A stretch of DNA of 53,082 nucleotides from Pseudanabaena sp. (GCA_003249035.1 QBMK01000028.1:1-53082), one strand, 5' to 3'. Positions 1 through 7,909 are shown, counted from the first letter of the stretch. Notes: generated from the sequence alone by a model not told the origin. Numbers and translations: made by a program.

Positions 1-72
1 ACACTATCTACCAACTTAAATTTGGACTTTTGTCTGATTATTTAAAATCCCAACTCAAGCATCCTTCTATCC

Positions 73-315
73 CTATGGCTCTTGCGTAAGTCCTAACTGG
101 TATTTCTCAGTGAGATAGTTAGTATATTCTTCCTTAGCATCAAGTTCATCCATTCCAGTCGAACTTTTAGCTATACCTCTAAGGCTCGATAGATTACCAC
201 GTTTTACACTTGGTTGAGACTCCCGTTTTAGCGACTCTAGGAGAGTTTGCACCAACTGCCAGCGATCGCTAATTGGCAATTGCAACGCTTGTTTTTGTAG
301 TTCTTGTGATGTCAT
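73..315 (-). CDS. Small antitoxin-like protein (addiction-module component type)
   Basis: This predicted 80-residue protein opens with MTSQELQKQALQLPI followed by SDRWQLVQTLLESLKRE, a pattern common in short cyanobacterial antitoxin-like proteins; the N-terminal helix and variable charged C-terminus fit that class. I chose the ATG at 315 because the 53 codons upstream in the same frame are cysteine- and phenylalanine-rich and look non-coding. The family is usually followed by a PIN or RelE-type toxin, but the 72 bases downstream hold no convincing toxin start, so it may be an orphan or its partner may be lost. A decayed second copy of its gene lies at about 951-1060. The family-level call is by pattern recognition only. 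Confidence 0.6.
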   Translation of the reverse strand: MTSQELQKQALQLPISDRWQLVQTLLESLKRESQPSVKRGNLSSLRGIAKSSTGMDELDAKEEYTNYLTEKYQLGLTQEP

Positions 316-492
316 AACAAAGAATTTAAAGCTTACTTTGTATAAATTGTAATCTAGTTTAAAAATACGCAAACACAGAAAGCAAAAGTATACTTGTTGA
401 TAAGTCATTGGACTAAATCTAAGCCCATGACTGAATCTAATGCTGCTAGTACGACAATGAAACAATTCGCTCATGCATCCAAGTAAAACGTT

Positions 493-804
493 ATGTTAGC
501 CCTAAGTTATCCACATATCGAAAAAAGCGACAATCAACCCGCCAGACTTCAACGCATACCCCGCATTCGAGTAGTGCAAATCGTCATGGACTACCTCGCT
601 TATGGCTGGTCAGTCGAACAAATATGTCGTCAGCACCTTTATCTAACACCCGCCGAAGCCCATGCAGCAATTGGTTATTACTTCGACCACCAAAAAGAAA
701 TTGATCAAGAAATCAAGGAAGAATGGGAGCAAGTCCAAGGAAGTACTAGCCAATCTATGCGATCGCCTTTTTGTATCAGGATGCAAGCGCAAGGAGTTCT
801 GTAA
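493..804 (+). CDS. DUF433 family protein (probable antitoxin)
   Basis: This 103-residue protein contains a DUF433-like helix-turn-helix core: RIPRIRVVQIVMDYLAYGWS, then EQICRQHLYLTPAEAHAAIGYY (residues about 24-66). In DUF433 proteins the block is a small DNA-binding fold, often the antitoxin of a VapBC-like pair with a DUF5615 PIN-like toxin. No toxin gene follows: the next 400 bases are non-coding. It starts at the ATG at 493 and is divergent from the antitoxin-like gene at 73-315. The C-terminal tail after EEWEQVQG is short and rich in S, R and Q. The assignment to DUF433 is fairly secure; the antitoxin role is inferred. Confidence 0.7.
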   Translation: MLALSYPHIEKSDNQPARLQRIPRIRVVQIVMDYLAYGWSVEQICRQHLYLTPAEAHAAIGYYFDHQKEIDQEIKEEWEQVQGSTSQSMRSPFCIRMQAQGVL

Positions 805-950
805 ATAGAGAATGGATGAATACAGTTGAATATATTTCTTTCAAGTGAAATATTTGACAGAAATAGCGATCGCCTAATGACAAAAAAGTTTGGGAATACT
901 TCTATTAACGCTGTTCTACAGATGGAGAACTTTTATCTATAATCTCTCGG

Positions 951-1060
951 GTCGATAGATTATTAGACTTTATGATTGCTTGAGAATACCGTTTTAGCGA
1001 CTCTATGAAAGTTTGTACCAGCTGCGAGCGATGTATAAATTAAAGCTTACTTGTACAAGC
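951..1060 (-). pseudogene. Decayed duplicate of the antitoxin-like gene at 73-315
   Basis: The stretch 951-1033 matches bases 185-268 of the antitoxin-like gene in the same orientation. Shared blocks include tcgatagatta, ccgttttagcgactcta and agtttg-acca-ctgc-agcgat, with scattered substitutions and small indels. A further block, aagcttact-tgta, matches the 5' end of that gene. No open frame survives. This is a remnant of a duplicated or once-transposed antitoxin gene. The alignment was made by eye. Confidence 0.7.
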
Positions 1061-1070
1061 AAGCTTTAAT
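1039..1070. repeat. Near-perfect 32-bp palindrome inside the gene remnant
   Basis: Arms attaagctt-type: attaaagctt (1039-1048) pairs exactly with aagctttaat (1061-1070), and the centre cttgtacaag (1050-1059) is itself a perfect palindrome. Only one position pair breaks the symmetry. It overlaps the end of the decayed antitoxin copy. Confidence 0.7.
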
Positions 1071-1205
1071 CATAATGAGACTTATATTTTTTTAGTGCTT
1101 CGGTAGTTAGAGACATAATATTCCAGCCCAATGGTTGAAGTAATCACTTAGCTTTACCCCTAAACTAGAAAATAAATTAATCATACGCTTCAGGATATTT
1201 TAGGG

Positions 1206-2432
1206 ATGGATACTTGGGAAAGCTTTCGGATGGCAGGCAAAACCCTTGCCGCTAATCGCTTGCGAAGCACATTGACGATGCTCGGTATCATCATCGGCAA
1301 TGCTTCCGTAATCTTAATGGTTGGGGTTGGTCAAGGCGCGCAAAAATATGCGGCTCAACAATTCCAGTCCCTTGGGACTGATGTGATTTTTGTGATTACG
1401 GGGACTGACAATGCGCGTCGGAATGTAATTGCGCCGCCCAATCGCCTAGTGCTTGCCGATGCCGAAGCGATCGCCACTCAAGTACCAACCGTTCGCAGTG
1501 TTGCCGCGCAGATCAACGGCTCCGAGTTAGCGATCGCAGGCAACAATACTAAACGAGCCACACTGATCGGGACGACAGACACCTATGCGATCGTCCGCAA
1601 TGCTGAAGTTAGCTCAGGACGCTTTTTTAACGAAGAAGACATTAAGCGAAATGCGCGAGTGATAACAGTCGGAGCTGCGATCGCGAAAGAGTTATTCCCA
1701 CAGGGATCGGCAGTTGGTCAGACGTTGAGAATACGAGGTACTAGCTATGAAGTAATCGGCGTGATGTCAGAAAAAGGCGCTTTTCTGGGTACGAACCAAG
1801 ATGACACAATTTTTATGCCGATTACGACAATGTCTAGCCGACTAACTGGCAGAACTTCACCCTACGGAGTTGCCGTGGCTGTAATTAATGTGTCAGCAAC
1901 TAGCAACGACAATGTAGACGCTGCCCAATTCCAAATTTCTAATCTACTGCGATTACGTCACCGCACTTCAGATGTTAATGCTGAAGATACATTTACAGTT
2001 CGCACTCAGCAGGACGCACTAGCAATTGTTGGGAATATTACAGGCGCACTAACAATCTTACTTGCTGCGATCGCGGGTATTTCTCTGCTAGTTGGCGGTA
2101 TTGGCATTATGAATATCATGTTGGTGTCAGTCACAGAGCGCACAAGCGAAATCGGACTTCGCAAAGCGATCGGTGCTTCACCCAACGATATTCTTACCCA
2201 GTTCACGATTGAGGCAGTGATTTTGTCATTACTAGGTGGTGCGATCGGCACAGGTATTGGTGTTGGCGGCATTTTGCTCATCGCCGCAGTATCTCCATTA
2301 CAAGCTGGTGTATCCATCGGCGCAATTACCCTAGCAGTTGGCGTATCTGGCGGCATTGGCTTATTTTTTGGAATTTTTCCTGCTCGACAAGCTGCCAAAC
2401 TCGATCCAATTGTGGCTTTGAGAAGTATTTAG
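1206..2432 (+). CDS. MacB-type ABC transporter permease (MacB_PCD/FtsX family)
   Basis: This 408-residue protein has the layout of a type VII ABC transporter permease. There is one membrane segment near residues 22-43, a large extracytoplasmic MacB_PCD domain to about residue 275, then three membrane segments in the C-terminal FtsX domain. The motif ERTSEIGLRKAIGAS after the second membrane helix is diagnostic, as is the ending PARQAAKLDPIVALR. These permeases act as mechanotransmission exporters of lipoproteins, macrolides or peptides rather than classical importers. The matching ATPase follows 85 bp downstream. No membrane-fusion protein or TolC gene is adjacent, so the substrate cannot be told. 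Confidence 0.93.
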   Translation: MDTWESFRMAGKTLAANRLRSTLTMLGIIIGNASVILMVGVGQGAQKYAAQQFQSLGTDVIFVITGTDNARRNVIAPPNRLVLADAEAIATQVPTVRSVAAQINGSELAIAGNNTKRATLIGTTDTYAIVRNAEVSSGRFFNEEDIKRNARVITVGAAIAKELFPQGSAVGQTLRIRGTSYEVIGVMSEKGAFLGTNQDDTIFMPITTMSSRLTGRTSPYGVAVAVINVSATSNDNVDAAQFQISNLLRLRHRTSDVNAEDTFTVRTQQDALAIVGNITGALTILLAAIAGISLLVGGIGIMNIMLVSVTERTSEIGLRKAIGASPNDILTQFTIEAVILSLLGGAIGTGIGVGGILLIAAVSPLQAGVSIGAITLAVGVSGGIGLFFGIFPARQAAKLDPIVALRSI

Positions 2433-2517
2433 CCATTAGCTCTGAGCTATTCGCTTTGATAGGTTGCATCCATAACTAAAGTATCCAAAATTTCCCTTTT
2501 ACCTTTTTCTTTAAAAA

Positions 2518-3276
2518 ATGATTACTACTAGCACGATCGCAAGAATTCCCGAAATATCAGATGATTCAAGAAGAGAAATCGTCCGACTAAATCATGTCTG
2601 TAAATATTATGGTCAGGACGATACCCTAGTGAAGGCTTTAGATGATGTTAGCTTTGTAATTAAAGAAGGCGAATATTGCGCGATTATGGGTGCTTCTGGG
2701 TCGGGTAAATCCACTTGCATGAATATCATTGGCTGTCTTGATAGCAGCTCATCAGGGCAATATTTTCTGGATGAACAAGATGTTTCTCATATGGAAGAAA
2801 GCGATCTTGCTAGAGTTCGGAATCTCAAAATCGGATTTATCTTTCAGCAATACCATCTGTTACCACAGCTCTCGGCAATGGAGAATGTGATGTTACCAAT
2901 GGCTTATGCAAATATTCGTCCCAAGGAACAAAAAGAACGGGCAGTAGCAGCACTAGAAAGGGTTGCTATGGGACATCGGTTAAATAATCGTCCTAACCAA
3001 ATGTCTGGTGGACAGCAGCAGAGAGTAGCGATCGCGAGAGCGATCGTTAATCAGCCTGTGATGTTGTTAGCCGATGAACCTACAGGAGCACTTGATTCGA
3101 GAACTACTACCGAAGTAATGGAACTATTTGGTGAGTTGAATACTAGTGGGATTACGGTGGTGATGGTTACCCACGAAGCGGATGTGGCGAGAAATTCACA
3201 ACGAATTATCTGGTTCCGTGATGGACAAATCATTCACGATCGCCTCTCTCCATCAGATTTGAATCATGTCATTTAG
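2518..3276 (+). CDS. ABC transporter ATP-binding protein (MacB/LolD type)
   Basis: This 252-residue ABC ATPase shows Walker A GASGSGKST (residues 58-66), the Q-loop in FIFQQYHLLP, the signature SGGQQQRVAIARA, Walker B LLADEPTGALDS and the switch histidine in MVTHEADVA. The sequence LLPQLSAMENVMLPM after the Q-loop is typical of the LolD/MacB/FtsE class. It partners the permease encoded just upstream on the same strand. It extends about 20 residues longer at the N-terminus than the minimal family length; starting at a later codon is possible, but the ATG at 2518 is the first in frame. Confidence 0.94.
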   Translation: MITTSTIARIPEISDDSRREIVRLNHVCKYYGQDDTLVKALDDVSFVIKEGEYCAIMGASGSGKSTCMNIIGCLDSSSSGQYFLDEQDVSHMEESDLARVRNLKIGFIFQQYHLLPQLSAMENVMLPMAYANIRPKEQKERAVAALERVAMGHRLNNRPNQMSGGQQQRVAIARAIVNQPVMLLADEPTGALDSRTTTEVMELFGELNTSGITVVMVTHEADVARNSQRIIWFRDGQIIHDRLSPSDLNHVI

Positions 3277-3332
3277 AGATTAGCAAAGCTCGCAAGTTCC
3301 TCCAGTAATACCAATTTACAAAAAGGATGTGA

Positions 3333-5075
3333 TCAAAAACCTAAATCTGCTTTAGCTGCTTCTGCAACTCGCAAAACTTCTGGTGTAGAGATTTCTTCCC
3401 AAGGTACTTCGCCAATTTCGCGATAGAAAGTTTCATCGTAGGGACGGGTTTGTACTACCACAGGCATAGGTACAGCATGACCGAGAACCAGAGCTTGCTG
3501 CTTAGAATCTAGTTTTGACAAAATTGTTCGTAAATTGCCACTACCAGCTACACCAGTAAAAATTGCATCGATATCTTTCTCATCATTTAGCAAAGCTGTA
3601 ATTCTGGTTCCAATTTGGGACATTACTTCGTTATCAATTCCTGACGGGCGTTGATCGACGATTAAAAGAGTCACAAAATATTTCCGCATCTCGCGAGCAA
3701 TCGTCCCAAAAATAGTCTGTCTAGCCGTATTCGGAGCCAGAAAACGATGGGCTTCTTCGATAGTGATAGTTAACTGCTGGGGGCGATCGCAAATATTTTT
3801 AGTCTGCAAAAATCGCTCAGCCTGTTGCACATAGGAATGGTGAATCCGCCTCGTAATGATATTGGTCGCCAACATATAGGAAAGTAGATTTGATTGCGAA
3901 CCAAACTCTATTACGATGTGTTTCCCTGCTGCGATCGAATCGAGAATCCGCTTAATGAAGTTTTCGGGACAGGTTGGGCGTAAATACTTGAGATCATCTA
4001 GACGAGTGAGTTTACGCTGGAGCGCCATAATTGATGACTTACTCCCCATTTTCTGTTCGCAAAATTCTTGAATTTCGGAATTGGTCATAGCCAGTAATCG
4101 CGAAATCCAACTCTTTCCAAATTCATTGCGAAGGATAATTGCATTTTCTAAACTAGCTTCCGAGAGGTTCAATTCTTCACGGATTAGCATCAAATCTTCG
4201 ACATCGATTTGGTCATAGCTGATGTAAAGCTCCTGCGCATCTCTTACTCCCCGCCGCTTCGTTGAGTCTGGATCGAGGGTATAAATCTGCACCTGTGCAG
4301 GAAATAGCTGTCTTAACCCCTTAACTGTGCTAAATCTTTTACCTTCAGTTGCGGCTTCCCACCCATATTCTGAATGCATGTCAAAAATCAAATTCACCGC
4401 CGCTTGCTTACGGATAATTCCTGATAGTAATAGGCGCGTCAAAAAAGATTTGCCAGTTCCTGATTTGCCAAATATGCCGTTACTGCGCTCCACAAAGCGA
4501 TCGAGGTCAAGACAGATTGGTACAGGCATATCAATTGGCTGCCCGATCGCAAAGTTCCGTTTATGGGGATCATCTTCCCAACCAAACACAATCCGAAAAT
4601 CTCGCTCAGTCGCATCAAACACCTGCGAGAAATGGCTGGGGATCGTCTTCACTGGCAGGAGTTGAAAATCACTAATTTCTTCAACAGCTTCATAAGCTGG
4701 TGATTTCTTCCGCTTTGTTTTCTTAACGCGATCGCTATTCTGACTAGTGGCTCGTTGCGTGATTAGATCAAAAGGATTTGCAGGCACAAACATTAACATC
4801 GGCGTTAAGTTAATTGTGCCGAAAGTCCCTGTACCTGCCAAAATTTCGGTTAAAAAAGTATTCTCAGGATCGGGTGGATTCATCAGAATACGGGGGCTAG
4901 CCGTACCAAGAGTGACATCGGTAAGGATGCAAAAAAAGCGCGTATGCCGACCATGCACCACTAAAAACTTACCGACGCGCATATCTTCGACGGAAATCTC
5001 GCCATTTAGTCGAACTTCTAAACCGTCGCTTAAAGAACCCTGAACAACAATTCCTAATGGTTGCAATAAATCCAT
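3333..5075 (-). CDS. HerA-type DUF87 ATPase
   Basis: This 580-residue protein has an N-terminal beta-barrel (HAS-barrel-like, residues about 1-100) and a FtsK/HerA-fold ATPase. Walker A is GKSGTGKS (residues 203-210), and the Walker B region reads TITIEEAHRFLAP, followed by GTIAREMRKYFVTLLIVDQRPSGID as in bipolar DNA translocases. HerA works with the nuclease NurA in archaeal DNA end resection, and bacterial HerA relatives also pair with defence nucleases. No nuclease gene is adjacent here: the neighbours are an ABC ATPase (convergent) and an RNA-binding protein. In cyanobacteria a solitary HerA-like protein of this size is, to my knowledge, common and of unknown role. Confidence 0.88.
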   Translation of the reverse strand: MDLLQPLGIVVQGSLSDGLEVRLNGEISVEDMRVGKFLVVHGRHTRFFCILTDVTLGTASPRILMNPPDPENTFLTEILAGTGTFGTINLTPMLMFVPANPFDLITQRATSQNSDRVKKTKRKKSPAYEAVEEISDFQLLPVKTIPSHFSQVFDATERDFRIVFGWEDDPHKRNFAIGQPIDMPVPICLDLDRFVERSNGIFGKSGTGKSFLTRLLLSGIIRKQAAVNLIFDMHSEYGWEAATEGKRFSTVKGLRQLFPAQVQIYTLDPDSTKRRGVRDAQELYISYDQIDVEDLMLIREELNLSEASLENAIILRNEFGKSWISRLLAMTNSEIQEFCEQKMGSKSSIMALQRKLTRLDDLKYLRPTCPENFIKRILDSIAAGKHIVIEFGSQSNLLSYMLATNIITRRIHHSYVQQAERFLQTKNICDRPQQLTITIEEAHRFLAPNTARQTIFGTIAREMRKYFVTLLIVDQRPSGIDNEVMSQIGTRITALLNDEKDIDAIFTGVAGSGNLRTILSKLDSKQQALVLGHAVPMPVVVQTRPYDETFYREIGEVPWEEISTPEVLRVAEAAKADLGF

Positions 5076-5117
5076 GCCAAACCTGCATTAAGTCTGCATA
5101 CTTTTGCATAGCATAAC

Positions 5118-5154
5118 AAAATAGAGGAGAAAACTTAGTTTTCTCCTCTATTTT
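5118..5154. terminator. Hairpin terminator after the RRM gene
   Basis: A 17-bp perfect stem (5118-5134 with 5138-5154) around loop tta, with A/T-rich flanks. On the minus strand it follows the RNA-binding protein gene and precedes the HerA-type gene, so it fits an intrinsic terminator. Confidence 0.75.
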
Positions 5155-5208
5155 GCTTGCAATTAGTTGCTAATACTAATTTAGGACGCACTGCGTTCTA
5201 AAAAAAGT

Positions 5209-5568
5209 TTAGTAACGACCACCGCCGCCGCCAGATTTGTTATAGCCGCCGCGACCGCCGCCGCCGCCTCTGTTACCGCCGCCGCCGCCTCTGTTACCGC
5301 CGCCGCCGCCAAACGAGTCATTATTCTCGCGAGGCTTAGCCTTGTTAACTTTAAGAACGCGACCCATCCATTCAGCACCATCTAATGCTGTGATGGCTGC
5401 ATCTTCTTCAGCATCTGCACTCATTTCTACAAATGCAAAGCCGCGAGCGCGACCAGTTTCGCGATCGGTAGGGAAATGAACACGGGTGACCTTGCCGTAG
5501 TCTTCAAAAACTGGCTTTAAATGGTCTTGTGTAACTTCATAGGACAAGTTACCAACGTAAATAGACAT
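5209..5568 (-). CDS. rbp: RRM RNA-binding protein with glycine-rich tail (Rbp type)
   Basis: This 119-residue protein has a single RNA-recognition motif: RNP2 IYVGNL (residues 3-8) and RNP1 RGFAFVEM (residues 42-49). A glycine/arginine/asparagine-rich tail covers residues about 87-119. Cyanobacterial Rbp proteins of this build are single-stranded RNA/DNA binders; several are cold-induced, and some bind mRNAs of photosynthetic proteins near thylakoids. The tail is encoded by tandem 21-bp repeats. The 150-bp upstream region is AT-rich and could hold a cold-responsive leader, but nothing in it proves that. The start ATG at 5568 is preceded by a GGAGAAAGC-like ribosome site. Confidence 0.93.
   Translation of the reverse strand: MSIYVGNLSYEVTQDHLKPVFEDYGKVTRVHFPTDRETGRARGFAFVEMSADAEEDAAITALDGAEWMGRVLKVNKAKPRENNDSFGGGGGNRGGGGGNRGGGGGRGGYNKSGGGGGRY
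5254..5310. repeat. 21-bp tandem repeat in the glycine-rich tail
   Basis: Units at 5254-5274 and 5275-5295 are identical, followed by a 15-bp partial unit to 5310. On the coding strand each unit encodes the heptad N-R-G-G-G-G-G. Confidence 0.85.
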
Positions 5569-5775
5569 TATGCTTTCTCCAAGAATTCAATGAGTATGTA
5601 GAGATAGAGATGTCGGAGAGAAGCTTGTCACGATGAAACAGAAAAAAACTGTCAGTACAGAAAACAATTACTACAACCGATAAATACTTTTACCTTACAG
5701 CGCATATTCTAGCGCATATGCATTGAATATGCGCATAATGTTACATTTTGTTTATTTATGTATTAAGTGCTATTT

Positions 5776-5815
5776 TTCCAAAAGTAAAGGTGTCGCGATA
5801 CCTTTACTTTTGGAA
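5776..5815. terminator. Hairpin terminator after the McdB-like gene
   Basis: Arms 5776-5791 and 5800-5815 form a 16-bp perfect stem around an 8-base loop with palindromic core tcgcga. It lies directly downstream of the stop codon of the coiled-coil gene and is followed on the minus strand by an A/T-rich run. Confidence 0.7.
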
Positions 5816-5816
5816 A

Positions 5817-6485
5817 CTAGTCCATCCAACCAATATTTTTATTGTTTATACGTTGCAATTGCTCATTGGAGCCGGTTGGACGCGCATATGGATTGCGATC
5901 GCGATGGGGATAAGGCTGTTCAACCGGCTGTTTGCGAGGAGTTGCTCTATTGTTCTGAGGGCTTTGCGACACCAGTTGCGAAGCACTAGGTGGCTCAACT
6001 ACTGAGGGCTGAACTAATTCTTTAGTTGATTCTATAGTCTTGATCTGCTCCGAAAGTTGAATATTCGCTTCGGCTAAGCGCAAATTATCTCGTTTGACTT
6101 CAACTAGTTGTTGATCTAGTTCATTTTTGAGACTCTCGATCTCTGCCAGTGATTTCTGTAAAAGCTCGATATTGGTATGGCTAAATTTCAAATCCTTTTG
6201 CAAATCAGCTACAGTTTGTGAAAGTTCAGTTTCCCTTTGTCGAGATTGCGCGAGTGATAGCTCTAGGTCTGAAATTTTTGTCTTTGTGCGATCGTCCAAG
6301 CTTGGTGATTTTGCTACTGCATTTATTTCAGGACGATTAGAAGGTTTACTGGCTGTATCAGCAATAGTTTCTGCTTTTACTTCGATAGTTTGTTCAGTGG
6401 AATCGTTCTTAGCTGGAGCTTCAGTTTCTTTCTGGACTTCGTCACGCAATAAATCTGAAATTCCGACTTTCTTTTTAGTTGACAT
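5817..6485 (-). CDS. mcdB: Coiled-coil protein, candidate McdB (carboxysome positioning adaptor)
   Basis: This 222-residue protein has a basic N-terminus (MSTKKKVGISDLLRDEV), a low-complexity acidic stretch, a long predicted coiled coil (residues about 68-155, for example LSLAQSRQRETELSQTVADL) and a Pro/Gln-rich disordered tail. The tail ends in NNKNIGWMD, with a tryptophan three residues from the C-terminus. Published type 2 McdB proteins are described as small, disordered, coiled-coil proteins with an invariant C-terminal-region tryptophan, encoded next to a ParA-type McdA. This one follows a ParA ATPase gene after 72 bp on the same strand. McdB associates with carboxysomes and stimulates McdA to spread them over the nucleoid. 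The assignment rests on architecture and context; another ParA adaptor is possible. Confidence 0.6.
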   Translation of the reverse strand: MSTKKKVGISDLLRDEVQKETEAPAKNDSTEQTIEVKAETIADTASKPSNRPEINAVAKSPSLDDRTKTKISDLELSLAQSRQRETELSQTVADLQKDLKFSHTNIELLQKSLAEIESLKNELDQQLVEVKRDNLRLAEANIQLSEQIKTIESTKELVQPSVVEPPSASQLVSQSPQNNRATPRKQPVEQPYPHRDRNPYARPTGSNEQLQRINNKNIGWMD

Positions 6486-6516
6486 TATTTTTATTTAGTT
6501 CTATAAAACAGCTACT

Positions 6517-6557
6517 TGCATTATGAGAGTCAGCCGAAGGTAGACTCTCATAATGCA
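6517..6557. terminator. Hairpin between ParA and coiled-coil genes
   Basis: Perfect 15-bp arms 6517-6531 and 6543-6557 flank an 11-base loop. It sits immediately after the ParA stop codon and before the coiled-coil gene, so it may attenuate read-through within a two-gene operon and skew the ParA:adaptor ratio. Confidence 0.6.
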
Positions 6558-7199
6558 TTACCTTAAAATATCTCGCCTTAGTTCATCAACCACACGTCTA
6601 TAGTCTGCTTCTGCTTCTCTAGCATTTTTACCTTTCCATTCTGTAACTAATTTCCCATCTAGAGCAGCGCGTTCATGAGCTTTATAAGCTCTCACAAAAG
6701 CATGAAAAACAGGTACTCCAACTTCTTGCAAAGTATTTTGAGCCTCAAGTGCTTCATTAAGACATCGAGGATCAACACGGGTTAGCAGAACTCGATGGGG
6801 AACTTGAGCAGGTCGTACGGTACTTTTGACTGTATCGATGAGAGCAGTTAAATCCATCGGAGCGGGTGGACTGGGCAAAACCAAATAATCAGCGATCGCT
6901 ACAACTGTAGCTAGTGCATGGGAATGTAGTGCAGGTGGTGTATCTACCAATACTAGATCGTAACTGCTAAGTTTTGGCAATTTTCTTAAATGGGTGGGAT
7001 CGATTTCTTTGGCAATATCAAAACCCATGCCATTCTCGCTACGACCGACCCACCAAGACAAGCTTCCTTGTACATCAGCATCAACAACTAATACTTTAGC
7101 TTCCTGAGCCAAGATGCCTGCTAAGGCGATCGCTGTTGTTGTTTTACCTACCCCCCCCTTGCCATTGGTGACGACTACAATTTTTGGGGAATTTGCCAT
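6558..7199 (-). CDS. mcdA: ParA/MinD-family ATPase, candidate type 2 McdA
   Basis: This 213-residue protein is a ParA-family ATPase with deviant Walker A GKGGVGKTT (residues 13-21, including signature lysine 14 and lysine 19). It also has DADVQGSLSWWVGR (switch I) and LVLVDTPPALHS (Walker B/switch II). Its short length, without an N-terminal DNA-binding domain, fits the orphan chromosomal ParA class that positions cellular cargo. Followed by a coiled-coil partner with a C-terminal tryptophan, it best matches the type 2 McdA described in beta-cyanobacteria, which forms nucleoid-bound gradients that distribute carboxysomes. A generic ParA of unknown cargo cannot be excluded; no parB or parS-like site is visible nearby. 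Confidence 0.7.
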   Translation of the reverse strand: MANSPKIVVVTNGKGGVGKTTTAIALAGILAQEAKVLVVDADVQGSLSWWVGRSENGMGFDIAKEIDPTHLRKLPKLSSYDLVLVDTPPALHSHALATVVAIADYLVLPSPPAPMDLTALIDTVKSTVRPAQVPHRVLLTRVDPRCLNEALEAQNTLQEVGVPVFHAFVRAYKAHERAALDGKLVTEWKGKNAREAEADYRRVVDELRRDILR

Positions 7200-7258
7200 G
7201 CTGCTAAGTCTCTTAATAACTTCTAATTAGAAATATAACGCTTCGGGTTCTAAACCCC

Positions 7259-7313
7259 AAAATTGGTTGCGATAAAAGTTAGCGTTAGGCTGACTTTTAT
7301 CGCAACCAATTTT
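7259..7313. terminator. Large inverted repeat after lspA
   Basis: Perfect 21-bp arms (7259-7279 and 7293-7313) surround a 13-base loop. It lies downstream of lspA on the minus strand and upstream of the ParA gene, consistent with termination of the lspA transcript. Confidence 0.7.
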
Positions 7314-7353
7314 TATAATAAAAATTTATTAGAGAGAGCGTAGGGCAATTACT

Positions 7354-7836
7354 CTAGCTTTTTTGCTTTGATGGTTTAGAGACAAATAAAACAGCGATCG
7401 CTAAGCAAGCTAAACCAACATTAATCGAGACATCAGCAATATTGAAAATCGCAAATCGAATAATCCTGATATCGATAAAGTCAACTACATAACCAGCGAC
7501 AAAGCGATCTATACCATTACCTGCTGCTCCCGCTAAAATGCATCCATAACCGACCTGTTCCCACCGATTTAAGTTTTTCCCAAAAATCCCAAAGACAACT
7601 AATCCCAAGCTGACAATCATCGACACCCATTTAAGCCAATCGATCTGACCGCTAAACAGACTAAATGCAGCTCCTGTATTGGTTGCATAGGTAAGATGAA
7701 AAACACCATCAATTACTGGAACAGATTTTAAACCCTTGAGATATTGCACAGCCATATACTTAGAGATCTGATCGAGAACTAATCCCAAAATTGCCGCAGA
7801 CCAGTATAAAGAGTTCTCGATTTTGCCAGATGTCAT
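7354..7836 (-). CDS. lspA: Lipoprotein signal peptidase (signal peptidase II)
   Basis: This 160-residue, four-helix membrane protease removes signal peptides from diacylglyceryl-modified prolipoproteins. The conserved blocks are present: NTGAAFSL (residues 53-60), GAAGNGIDRF, GYVVDFIDI with catalytic Asp119, and FNIADVSINVG with catalytic Asp135. Length is normal for LspA. It acts after Lgt, whose gene is at 34484-35335 in this window. It lies between the hli gene and the ParA gene on the same strand, separated from both by strong hairpins, so it probably has its own transcript. Confidence 0.95.
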   Translation of the reverse strand: MTSGKIENSLYWSAAILGLVLDQISKYMAVQYLKGLKSVPVIDGVFHLTYATNTGAAFSLFSGQIDWLKWVSMIVSLGLVVFGIFGKNLNRWEQVGYGCILAGAAGNGIDRFVAGYVVDFIDIRIIRFAIFNIADVSINVGLACLAIAVLFVSKPSKQKS

Positions 7837-7877
7837 AACTAGTAAACGACTAAAAATTATTAAAAATAACTGAATAT

Positions 7878-7906
7878 AAAATAAGGGCGCATTGAGCCCT
7901 TATTTT
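7878..7906. terminator. Terminator after hli
   Basis: 11-bp perfect stem (7878-7888 with 7896-7906) with A/T-rich arms, immediately downstream of the hli stop on the minus strand. Confidence 0.75.
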
Positions 7907-7909
7907 TAC

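Larger units (their letters stand above)
805..1205. other. Gene-free stretch between DUF433 gene and ABC permease
   Basis: This 401-bp stretch holds the decayed antitoxin copy and the palindrome described separately. The remainder is AT-rich, with no convincing start, terminator or RNA gene; the promoter for the ABC transporter genes presumably lies within the last 150 bases. Confidence 0.6.

Noticed and set aside
1-72. Toxin gene downstream of the antitoxin-like gene
   Set aside because: All three minus-strand frames stop within a few codons in the visible 72 bases.
2006-2398. 130-residue antisense ORF inside the ABC permease
   Set aside because: Proline-rich mirror frame of a membrane protein gene; no ribosome site.
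5181-5381. Alanine-repeat ORF overlapping the RRM gene
   Set aside because: It is a shifted reading of the glycine-codon repeats in the real gene.
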